DNA of 64,000 bases. It comes from Brienomyrus brachyistius (lineage: Eukaryota; Chordata; Actinopteri; Osteoglossiformes; Mormyridae). The stretch spans positions 20,160,254 through 20,224,253 of the forward strand of contig NC_064555.1 in NCBI RefSeq assembly GCF_023856365.1, in the 5' to 3' direction. The notes beneath the pieces were generated by a model, which saw only the letters and a list, made by a program, of their open reading frames with translations, ran no database searches and was not told the origin of the DNA. Position 1 is the stretch's first letter. Each line of letters starts with the position of its first letter. The position numbers and the translations under genes are program-made. Positions 1 through 37,825 of this stretch are shown here, piece by piece.

Positions 1-7
1 TGTAGAT

Positions 8-519
8 CAGTGTCTCCAAATCCGGTCCTCGGGGACCCACAGTTGGTCTATGTTTTACCTCCGATCTTCCTGCCAGACAGTCAGTCCACTTTTCTGTCTG
101 GTCCAGATGTTACCATAGGGCACCAGGACCCTCCAATTGGGTTCCAACTGGTTGTGCTGGTATGAGTTGCTCCACAGACACCCAAACACCCGATGGTTTG
201 TATTTTACCAATTTATTTTACATAAAAAGTAAAAACACACTTTAAAACGCCAAGGCTAGCCGATGGCATACAAAAACGTCATAAAAATTTAGTCCGTTCA
301 GGGCCCACTATCGGATCAGCGGGGCCAGGCGATGTCCGTGCAAAAGATGATCCCCACAAGCCCGGTTCCGTCCGCCCCAGCCTATAAGGGTGACAAACAC
401 AAGGCGAGCAAACAGATTCTACCACAGCACGACCCACAATCGCCGTATAGGGATACTGAGAGTATCGCGACAAAGGCACACTACCGCACACTTATCACCC
501 CCACAGGGCACCGCAATAA

Positions 520-583
<64 letters not shown>

Positions 584-1250
584 CGAAACACCCGTACACA
601 CCCACTACAAACGACACCATATCACGGTATCCACTACAGGGAGGATTGATAACCTGGTTTCGAACACCCGCCACTACATCAGCCTAAACCAGACCCCAGA
701 TCCGACGCCGACCCGATATTTGGCTCTGTCCAAGCGAGCAGAGTTTCCACTTAACTCGCTGCGGGGGGAATGCCCAGTTACTCTCCCCCGCTCCGGCGTC
801 CAAGCGATTCCTTCCCCGACAGAGCGTCTCGAGACGCAATCGCCACTCGGGGTGCTCCGCTCTCCAGTATCGGCTCCCCTGTCCACTCTCCGGTGCGTCT
901 TCTCCCGATGCCTCGTCCGGTGTTTCTTCTGTCCTTTCCCTGGTGCGCCTTTTTCCGGTCTCTCCTCCGGGTCTCTGCTGTCCACTCCCTGGTGTGCCTT
1001 TTTCCGGTATCTCCTCCGGGTCTGCTGTCCTAACTTCCAGGGTGCCTTTTCTGTAATGCGATCCTCCCCCTTCACTTTCCCAACCAATCCCAACCATTGT
1101 TCCAGCGCCGCAATTGTCAAGGCAATTAATTAGTCCCGCGATCCCGGCTGACGTACCAAAGGCACAAGGATATAAACAAAACCCACATGCCCATAATACC
1201 CACGTGACACAGAAACTGTGGGTCTCCGAGAACCGGATTGAGAAACACTG
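8..1250. mobile_element. Complete hAT-like non-autonomous DNA transposon (1243 bp)
   Basis: Terminal inverted repeats of about 37 bp: left end CAGTGTCTCCAAATCCGG at 8, right end (reverse complement) CAGTGTTTCTCAATCCGG at 1250. Flanks are TGTAGAT (1-7, cut by the window start) and CTGTAGAC (1251-1258), matching 6 of 7 visible bases of an 8-bp target duplication. CAG ends and 8-bp duplications are typical of hAT. The interior holds a CA microsatellite and repeated C/T-rich units around 880-1030 but no recognisable transposase. Confidence 0.75.
521..582. repeat. (CA)n microsatellite
   Basis: About 31 uninterrupted CA units inside the hAT-like element. Confidence 0.97.
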
Positions 1251-1518
1251 CTGTAGACAGAGTGTGACCAGACATACGGCTTCCCCAGCCTTCCAGTAAT
1301 GCCTTTACTACACCACTTCATATTTTTGGAATAGTCTTTGTGTTGCAATTTGTTAATTTGAATAGTTATCTTGTTATGTTCTGGTTATGTTTGAAAGATT
1401 GTTCATAGCTCTGGCTCCAATTCTGCTTACACTTATGACTAGACATTCAATGGAAGCTCAGCCTAACTGCACTAACACCTACTTCACTCCTTGACAGGTG
1501 TATGTTTGTAATGTGCTA

Positions 1519-1590
1519 CAGTCGTGTGTCGCTTACCGACGAGGGTATGTTCTGAGAAATGCGTCACTAAGTGAATTTTTTTTTTTATAA
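1519..1590 (+). mobile_element. Tigger/MER2-like transposon end (fragment)
   Basis: Begins TA|CAGTCGTGTGTCGCTTACCG and continues through TTCTGAGAAATGCGTCACTA, which closely matches the terminal sequence I know from Tigger/MER2-type (pogo-like) elements. No matching right end was found nearby, so it is a fragment. Confidence 0.55.
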
Positions 1591-1659
1591 GTAGAAGAGT
1601 ACGCCCCAAAATAACAACATAAAGTATAGTATAGCAAATACATAAACCAATAACATAGT

Positions 1660-3070
1660 TTTTTTTTATTAGAGTGTTTCTCAATTGCTTTGGCACACTT
1701 AATGAAATATATTTTATTCTCAGTTTGGGGTTTGGCCTGGATTTAGTGCAACAGTTAGGCTAAGTTGCAAAAGGCACTCAAAACTACTCACCCAAAACAA
1801 TTAACTCATGTCTCAAAAGCAAATAATTCCACCAATGAATTAGTCACTGCCACCGAAATGAAACGTACAATCAGCATCATTTTAACCAAGACAGTCAAAA
1901 TGCTTAAATATATTGTTGCAGCTTTTCTCGACTGCTTTGACATATTTCATGAAACATGCTTAATATTCTCACGACTATTAGATCATTTCTCAAAATGGTT
2001 CATACATACAGCACAACACTATGGTTTAGTTGCAAAAGCCGGTAATTTACTCAAAACAATTAAATAATTCCACCAATGAATTAGCAAGTGGCACCAAAAT
2101 TAAAAGTAAAATAAGCATCGTTTTAGCCATGACAGTCAAAATGCTTAGATATATTGTCACTACCAGGGATGGATTATGGGTTCGTTCGCGAGGCCCCCCC
2201 CCCCCCCCACCACCAGCACCACCACCACAACCATCACAATTCAAGGGCCCTTGGCAGCCAAACGCCCTCCCTATAGGGTCAGGGGCCCTTGTTGGCAGAG
2301 GATCAAAGAATGTAGGCCCTCTAAAATAGACAAACGAAAATACATTGTTCATAAGCGTTGCAAATTGTTTTGGGCTAGGGGCCCCACGGGCCCCCTGCAC
2401 CCCAAGGGCCCCTGGGCAGCAGCCCCACTGGCCCGGTCCGTAATCCGTCCCTGGTCACTACTGTATGTCAGTGTAAGTCTGCTCCTGAGCTCCACAATTT
2501 GTGAATGATAGTTGGTTCCCACTTTCTCATTGTCACTGACTGATCATTTTTGTTTAACAAGCTGATGCTTACAGTATTCATGTCAAATACACCAGTTTCT
2601 ACATTGCAAGTCTCTAAATTACAGTATGTGAAGTTCACTGGCAAGAGGAAGCCCTCGCAAGCTCATGTTACATCTGTAGATATCAAGACACAGTACAATA
2701 GTAAACAATGAAGTCACACAGCGCTGAATAACACAAGGACAACAAAACGACAACAAAATCGTGTATCATGGGAACCAAAAGCACAACAATGCCGTATGAC
2801 TGCAATTTATGGAACATATTTTTAAATCATTTTAAAAGCTTGGTTAAGTTTTGCAACTAAACTATAGTGTTGTGCTATATGTATGAACTGTTTTGGGAAA
2901 TGCCGTTTAAGTCTTGAGAATGTTAAGTATGTTTTATAAAATGTGCCAAACCGATCCAGAAAAACTGTAATGCATAAAGGACGGTCAAATTTGGATGGAA
3001 GGAAACTTGCGTAGGAACATGTGACAGTGCTTGAGTTACTGACATACATACATGAAAAGTAACTCTTTGA
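1660..3070. mobile_element. Decayed inverted-repeat element with internal repeats
   Basis: The segment at about 1945-2060 (around GGTTCATACATACAGCACAA) recurs in inverted orientation at about 2825-2960. A direct repeat of about 130 bp also joins 1790-1920 with 2045-2160 (shared ACAGTCAAAATGCTTA). The layout suggests an old DNA transposon whose middle was later hit by a 290-bp MITE. Borders are approximate and the family is not identified. Confidence 0.45.
2164..2453. mobile_element. 290-bp hAT MITE, copy 1
   Basis: Terminal inverted repeats CAGGGATGGATTA / TAATCCGTCCCTG flanked by a perfect 8-bp duplication, GTCACTAC, at 2156-2163 and 2454-2461. The interior is rich in GGGCCC blocks and carries a C15 run. 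It is highly similar to the copy at 17174-17463 and has the same length. Confidence 0.88.
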
Positions 3071-3259
3071 AATTTATGGACAGCCTGCAGAATCGCTCTC
3101 ACTCTTGCAGTGACAGCAGTAGGAGTAGAGAGAAGCTTAAACACACCAAGTCACACCTGAGATCCATGTCGCAGGATCATCTCAGTAGTTCTGCTGTCAT
3201 CGGCATGAACCACGTGGTTGCTGGGCAAATGTCCTATGATGAAATCATAGGAGTTTGAG

Positions 3260-4581
3260 CCAAGGAAGACAGGAAAGGTGAAGTTTAACAGTTAGTGCCC
3301 GATATGATGTGCAACTGTGCAGTATAGTGACCCAACACTGAAATGGTCAAACTGTGTTCACTGAATTTTTTTTTTTGCAGTTTTGATGGAATTGATTCAG
3401 TTGTTTTAATGCCAGAACTGCCAGTGATTTTTGCTTATTTTATATCTCTGAGCTGACTGCATATTTAGATGTCAAATTTAGGATATAATGCAAATGTTTG
3501 GGAAAACTTTCTGCATGTCACAAGAGTGTTGATTGCTGTTACAGACTGGAAGGCAGGTGTTTGGCCAACAAAAAGGTGTTTATTGGACTAAACGGGAACA
3601 GGGAGACAAATAAGACCACAAGGGGTCAAAAGAAGAAGGCTTGTATGGGGAAGGACATGGAAGGACATGGACGGACATGGACGGACATGGACGGACATGG
3701 ACGGACATGGACGGACAAGAGGAATGGCATCACTGACCAGACAGGGGCTGACAAGCCAAACTGGCACTTAAATACAAAGACTAACGAGGCAACGAGCAAC
3801 AGTCCTGGCTCGTTAGGGAGGAGTCAGGAGGGTTAGGTGGATGCCACAGGCAAACGTAAGACTATGAATGTCATGTCTATAAGAATCTATGAACACATTA
3901 TAATGCATTGATGAAGCATTATAGACATTGTTATAAATATTATTTCAAAACAGCACATTATATCCATGCTTATTATGCATTAAGAATGTGCTATTAAGGT
4001 TATTACATTATACAAGACAGCTTTAAGTGAAGTGTTAGCAAGTGTAATACTTGGTACCCTATAATGCAGCTATACTGATATGTCAATAAGTCGTGCACAA
4101 GCTTTCAGGAATCAGCTTGAACGGAACGTCCATCTTCCTTAAAACGCCTCCCATCTTGCGGCGGATCGACGGTCATTGGTTCATCAGGGCCAACCTGCTT
4201 CTGCCTGCGATAGTATCCTGTGTCAGCGTCCATTCATTGACCGCGGGTGACAACGGGGACGACAATAACGCCGTATAACTAATTTGAAGGGGTCCGGAAT
4301 AGTGGGAAGAACAGGGACTATTCTTAAAGTAGACTAGCTGTGCAGACGAACGGTAGCCTACTCCGGCACTTGCTGGAAAAGGGTTTTTAAATCAATGCAG
4401 AAATGATTTCTTAAGTAAAATATTCTATCCTGTAGAATAAAGTTTTTTTTCGGTTTTTCATCAGTTTAAATTTTTGATTCAGATTTTTTCTGGAGGATAA
4501 AGGAAAGAAACGTTACTCAGCATAACATCCAACGTTTTTGAAGATTAAGAAGAGAGAATTTATAACGGATTTTCTTAAAAC
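3260..4581. other. Upstream region and probable IGDCC3 5' UTR
   Basis: No gene. 3880-4020 is AT-rich with repeated ATTATAATGCATT-type words also seen near 63500 in inverted sense, probably an old interspersed repeat. 4100-4580 is the likely proximal promoter and 5' UTR of IGDCC3; an inverted CCAAT box (CATTGGTTC) lies near 4173. The transcription start cannot be placed. Confidence 0.35.
3651..3716. repeat. 10-bp minisatellite (ACGGACATGG)
   Basis: Six to seven tandem copies of ACGGACATGG, the first two with AAGGACATGG. Confidence 0.95.
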
Positions 4582-31613
<27,032 letters not shown>

Positions 31614-33560
31614 CCGGACCCATTCACCCCCCCCCCCCCCCCCCCAGCCCCTCACCCCCTCACCCCTCACCACACCAACCCAGGTCACCATTGCCGGCTC
31701 CCCCATTCTCACCTGCCCAGCCTTAGTGCCCCCCCAGTATGGGGGTGGGGGGGCAACTTTTGCCTTGTAGTCATCTCAATAAGCTGCTAAAAGACTGACG
31801 CAGACCGCAGACAGAAGCTGGCGGTAGGTGCCGTGACCCCCCCAGTCTGGCTTCTGGAATGTATGCGTGTTACTGAGGTCATCTGTGTGCACACGGCACC
31901 ATGTCTCCCACCCCCCCACCCCGCCCTGGAACCAAAGCAAGGCTGCCGTCACCTCCTGTTTCCATGGATGCCAGCATGGATACATGGAAATACTGTTCCT
32001 GATAAGTCAAGCTAAGCATGGTACAGTGTTTTATACTGATCGTCTGTTGTATGTTACTACATGAGCCTCCCTATAACCAAAATATTTATTTCAATGGCTC
32101 CATGTGGTAATATTACAATGTTATGTGCTGTTCAGTGAGACTCCTTCAAATACAGGACAGAAGCCTTAGAGATTGTGCAGGCTTATGCAGGTCCAAGCCT
32201 AGTCCCTGGATGAGAACTTCCATCACCGAGAACGGTCTGACAGGCTGTGACGCCACATGTGTAGACTGCCGTACCAAAAATGGCGGACTCAGTAGTCTGG
32301 ACTGACTCCGGAGGTGGTCGTGCTACATCTTAGAGGGTTTAGGTGACCACACCCCCTCGCATCTCCTGCGTGCAGCATAATGCATGGTACCACACAGACT
32401 GACAGGGGTGTGAAACCCATAGATGTTTTTCACCATTTCCACCCCAAGGAAGGCTTTTCTGGAGGAATAGTGGATGTAAACCCTTCCCTTGGTGCTGCCA
32501 GGATCTGCCCCCCCCCACCCAACCCAAAAAGATCTATACATCCAAAGATAGCTACCTCAACCTGACGAGAGCTTTGAAGCCGTTGAAGTGCTTGCCCGTA
32601 ATGCTGCTGCTCAAGCAGGCCTACCTCTACCCGAGCCATTGACCCTCCTGGTCCTTTTACTACCGCTTCGCCTGACCCTGCCACCAGCATGCAGGAGCCT
32701 GGTCTGGATGGAGCCACCTGCTGCATAGCCCTGCTCCATGGTCACACCGTATCCCCACCTCCCACCTGCTCATCTCACCTGGTCTGATACGATTCTTCCC
32801 ACTGAGCACAGCACACACTCTCGCCGTCGCTCCAGTATCGGAGGTATGTCAGGTTGCCAGGTTGTAAAGGTGTCTCTTTATGCTCCCTGGAATCTTCTCC
32901 CTCCATCGGTCATTGAGAGCTTGGCCATGGATTTGGCCTAAAGGGGTCAAAACTGCTTTGATAATGGGAGCAGACCAGAGAAACGTCCACGAAACACCAT
33001 TTCGAAACAACAAAGAACAAACCAAATTCAAGAATGAATATAAAATGGTTGGCTGATTTGTTTATGCAGCTACCCGCAGCTAAAAAGTGCCACACTGTTG
33101 TGTCATAGGCTGCATGTTAGCATCAGTTTACCCACAACCCCAATGTGCTTTAATTACAAAAAAGATGGAAAGAATGAGCCATAAGAAACCGCTACTTCAC
33201 GTCAAAAAGATCCACCATAGGATGAGTTTTCTGACCCTTGGTGTGGGAAGTTAAAAATGGAAGCCTTGGAGAAAGTCGCAGCTCGACATGGTCTCCACCC
33301 TAAACCAGACAGGTGATTGGCTATGGGCTGAGTGGGTGGAGCTTGTAGGTGGAGCACATATTTCCCAGGAAACATCTTGCAGGCACTGGGTCCTCCAAGA
33401 ACAAAGGCCCATCTCGTCAGCTCACCCAAAAAAATGTCCTATGAAAAACAAGCTGAGTGATATCCAAAGATGTAAAAATTTTGAAAGGTTCTTTCTTCAT
33501 TTCCTTCATGATTTTCTTTTTTTTTTTTAAAAAAGTAAATAAATAAAACAGATTAACTGC
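31614..33560 (+). other. Probable IGDCC3 3' UTR
   Basis: Non-coding sequence after the stop, with a C19 run at 31627-31645 and several short G/C runs. The first good polyadenylation context is a cluster of AATAAA motifs at about 33537-33547 following a U-rich stretch. A longer 3' UTR is possible because a further AATAAA lies near 36018. Transcript end is inferred only. Confidence 0.4.
31627..31645. repeat. C19 homopolymer ending in an AG
   Basis: Nineteen C followed by AG, resembling an extreme polypyrimidine tract for an alternative last exon at 31648. Confidence 0.9.
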
Positions 33561-36500
33561 ATTATGAATTGCATGCTTTTCCATTTTCTCATTTTAATGG
33601 TCCAGTTTTAAGGGTTACAAACTAATGGGAAAACAACTAGCAAAAGGGCAAATTCTTCCATTGAACCAAAGTTTAAAAATACTGTTAAACGCCCTTTGAC
33701 CAACGATGACAGAAACATTGCCTTTTTATGTTTCTGTTCTTTAAAACTTCTTGAAACTGTGAACTATGGGCCTTTTATATTTGTAGAACTTTAACTTTTG
33801 AAATAATTAAATGAAAATGGGATATATTTTCAAGATTTTCTATGTTGATACAGAAAAGGTGTCTCTTTCTAACTTTAGTGTTCAAATTTGCCAAATAGCT
33901 TTTATGAATGATAAAAATATGACCAAAAACTTTTTTAAACAGATTTTAACATTCATAGTCTTTATCTTGCGTGACACTAATTCATGACCAAAGCAGGGGA
34001 ATATGTCCTTATGTGCAACTATGTGCAAATACATGGCATGTTCTGAATTGCTAACAGTTGTGTTTGAACCTTGAGTACAGCAGGGATCGAATAGATTGTT
34101 GGTGGGAGGAAGTAACAGGTGTGGTGTTACTCTGGCTGAATGCAGGATACAGGGAATCGGTCCCCTGGTCTTTTGCCTGTTTACAAATTCCTGTGGCTGC
34201 ATAATGCCGTTTAGTGCTGTGCCCTTTCCGTGGGCCGTACGCCAACGTGAAGCTTTGCCCATGAATTCAGCAGAAGCGGACAGCTGTGCCAACCTCCCAT
34301 TCTCCTTTCGACCCTCCCGTCCTCAAGGTTTAACCGAAACCCTGATGAATGTTAAAGGTTTACTCACTGTACTGCAGCTGGGAGAATTCCACTCGCCTTG
34401 TCTTTTTATGCGCAGAAATGAGTGAGATAAGAATGATACCAAAAGAAAAGCTTGTATGATATAGAAGGTGATTTTTGTTCTATGTAGCCTAAGTTGTGTA
34501 GCGGTAAGTCTAGATTTCTCACTGAAATATAATTTGGCTGTTCTTTTTATGGAACTTACAGACTTTGTCTTTCTTTTTTAACATTCGTCTTCCTGTTGTG
34601 TATGGGAAATGTAACCAAAAGCAAGTTGTGCCATTGTTCTTTTTTAAATGTTATTGTTATTGTTAATTATTAATTTTTTTTTTATTTCCCCAAACCCCTT
34701 TTCCATACCAAGTTTTGTACTTTCTTATCTTCTCTCTAGAAGTAAATGGATGATGTGAAGATGTCTGTTAGAACTTGAAGAAAAATGAAAAAAAAAAAAA
34801 AACGGTGTAGTTTTGGGCAAACTTATGAGCCATTCTAATGTTCGAATGAGCATATTTGAATGAGAAATATTAGCAGAGAGAACTCTGCCTGTCCATCTTC
34901 CAGTCACTGATCGTGGTCGGCCTAAGAGCAAGGCCTGAACCCTGTTCCAGACAGCGTATGGCACAGAACAGCATAACACGCTGGATGGGGTGACGGTGAA
35001 AGAGTACTGTATAAAAGCAAGGATATAGTCGAATGCGGTTCAAGAATTGCTAAACAATTGCCCTTGAGACTCACCTGTTTTTTAAAAAATGTGGAATAAG
35101 TAGAGAATTATAGTTGAATGCTAGCACCAATGAGGAAGTCCAATGCTTTAAGAATTTGATTGTTTTGATTTGAAGCATACTATTAGTGTGTTTCAAATTT
35201 GGTATGTCTTCTCAGAAACCTAAAGCTTTAAACTGTTTTCAGATATTCCCGCAAATCTGACCAAAAGAGAAGGAAAAAGGCATAAATTATCGTACTGAAT
35301 AAGAATCTTCCATGGCCAAATAACCAAAGACCCAGAGCTGTCTTTGATATTGCCTGACCAAAAGACGCTCACATTGCTGACAAATGATTTTGCATGTTAC
35401 ATGTCCTCTCTAAGATTAAAGATGGTAATTTATGTTTTTCAACACATCCCTATGACCACTGCTTCCCACATAATTAGGAAGATACTTTTTTTACTTTGGT
35501 TGCCATTAACTGTACATTCCCTTACAAAATCTAACGGGAATATATTGTAGCTTGAACATGTTCTGTCCAGATCAGTGCATATGCTAATGTTTCTGTGGTA
35601 GCAGTGATTCACCAATGCAAAAAACCCATTCTGAGCCATCTGCAGTTTGCCGTCTTGTTTGCTTATTGCTGATAAAGCCGTAGCCCGATTAACCAAACAT
35701 GACAGCAGTCCAAATCCTTGCAAAGTAATGTATATGTGCCAGAAGAGTATCTTATGCATGTTTCTGTGGTTTGGTTTGGTCCAGCAGATAATATAAGCAG
35801 ATAATGCTCACTGTTAACTGAAAAACATGTCTGTTAATGGTAAGTACCATTTAATGGTCCTCACTGTGATTTTGTGGGATTTACTGTTATAATGTGCTTG
35901 GAGAAATTTCAGCTTTCTGGTGGTTATTGCAACGAACAAACCCCTAGCTGAAAACATGCCTAGACGTTTTTTTTCCTGTGTCTTTCATGTATTCAGTTTT
36001 CCACAGCGTCTGAAACCAAATAAAACAAAAAGCATTAATTGGAAAATCTCTCATGTGTGTTTCTCTGCAACCTGTCGAGGTAAACACTGCTAAATAGATA
36101 TTTACTGAGCAGCAAAGGAAAAACAAACCCATTTTGATTTAGTCAGACTCAGAAATGTCTCTGATCCCTGCAGAACACTGTATAAAAACCTGCAAAAAAA
36201 CATTTTAAAACAGTCTTGAATTTTTCCATTTTACAGATGGGGACAGTTAGAGACTAAACTATAGATGATGTTTGTGTTTCATGGCCCAGAGCCAGATGGT
36301 ACTGAGCAGATACATGGCCAAAACACTGCGTGTACTTCTGCCAGAACCTGCATACTGTAGATGACATTTAAAACGGCAAACTATTAAAATGACTGTAGAC
36401 AGAAACTGTACGCTAAACGTTACATTTAAGCATCTTTCTCAAGTCTCACTTTATGGTCCACATTGTCAACTCGTAAAATTTTAAAAGTATACATTTCTCT

Positions 36501-37320
36501 GCTATGAACAAATTATTGAAAAATTAAACATATAAACATGAAGGTTAACCATTATTAATAAATCACTATTAACACCCATCCGATCCCAGCTATAAGTGTA
36601 GGGGTATTAAATGAGCACTGTCTTCTCTCCTGTAATGTCAAACCAAAGTAATATTATATCATACTTCCTGTTAAATTCATCTATTCTCGGCCCAGGAAAC
36701 GCCTTTGGCCACATGAGAACCACCATCGCTGGTTCTGTCCCTGCCCTGACCCAGATCTGTTTGGATTAGATGATCGGGACCATCGGCACACCATGTCCTA
36801 GTCGTCCAGAAGATGCCAGATTGTACAAAGTGTTTGTCATGAATATGCAGGTGCCTCAATGAGAATCAGGTGACTCCACCCAGCAGAATCCCTAAACGGC
36901 CCTACCCCTTTCGACTGACTCTGTACGAGATGTTCACGTGTTGCCTCACAATGCATTGCGACGGAGGATCCGGATAATGAACCATTATAATTCTCATCCA
37001 CTGTCTTGAGTCCCCACAGTCAAACATCTGCAGTCTCAGCCTGGGAATTAGGGAAATGTGTACAGGCAGAATGGGACAATTATCTAAATATCTGTGGCAA
37101 AACATTTAATCCATTCAACGTAATGAGGCAGTTCCCGTGAGCGATGGCAGGCGATAAACACAATAATAAATTCAATATAATAAACACAATAATCACGTGA
37201 TGGTCGTGAAACACCAGTCAGATTTATCACAGCCAGTTTCCTCTGCCACCATACTCCCATTTGTAATGGTACTTAATTTGAATTATGAATCACATTACAG
37301 CTGATAAGTCAGGCACAAAC
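33561..37320. other. AT-rich sequence after IGDCC3
   Basis: No gene seen. Part of it may be distal 3' UTR. Contains further AATAAA motifs (about 36018) and single-copy looking sequence. Confidence 0.4.
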
Positions 37321-37324
37321 ACAC

Positions 37325-37690
37325 ACACACGCAAACACACTCTATTGACAAAAATATTGGGGCATACCTCTAAATCATTAAATTGAGGTGTTTCATTCAG
37401 ACCCATTGCCACATGTGTATATAATGAAGCACCTATCCATGCAGTCAGGTTTACAAACATTTGTGAAAGAATGGGTCACTCTGAAGAGCTCAGTGAATTC
37501 AAGCTGTTACTGTGATAGGATGCCACTTCACAAAGTGCTGAAGCGCATAGTGTGTGAAAGTCACCAATGCCCTGTTGACTCAATAACTGCTCCAAACTTC
37601 CTCTGGCATTAACCGCAGCACAAAAATGGCAGGAGCTTCATGGTAAGGGCTTCCATGGCCGAGCAGCAGCATGCAAGCTTCACATGGTGC
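37325..37690 (+). pseudogene. Decayed Tc1-type transposon, N-terminal transposase remnant
   Basis: ATG at 37471 reads MGHSEELSEFK, the start typical of fish Tc1-like transposases, then breaks by frameshift and stop. The upstream part matches the usual Tc1-family leader (TTGACAAAAATATTGGGGCA). Later words (GGCTTCCATGGCCGAGCAGC) fit the same family. Not functional. Confidence 0.6.
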
Positions 37691-37825
37691 CAACGGTATC
37701 AACTCCTTCAATCTCCAGGAATAGCCTGCATGCTTTAGCCACATGAGGCCAGACATTGTCCTGCACCAGGAAGAAGCCAGGACCCACTGCACCAGCATAG
37801 GGTCTGTCAATGGATCCAAGGATTT
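37690..37825 (-). pseudogene. Antisense Tc1-type transposase catalytic-domain fragment
   Basis: Reverse strand reads VQDNVWPHVAK, resembling the QDN-x-xPH motif around the second catalytic Asp of Tc1-like transposases, in the opposite orientation to the adjacent N-terminal piece. This implies rearrangement or a second element. Confidence 0.45.

Noticed and set aside
390..1133. 247-codon open frame near the window start
   Set aside because: Runs through a CA microsatellite inside the hAT-like element, with no transposase motif and competing frames of similar length.
32560..32760. GC-balanced stretch suggestive of a degraded coding sequence after IGDCC3
   Set aside because: No consistent open frame or family match could be recognised; left as 3' UTR.
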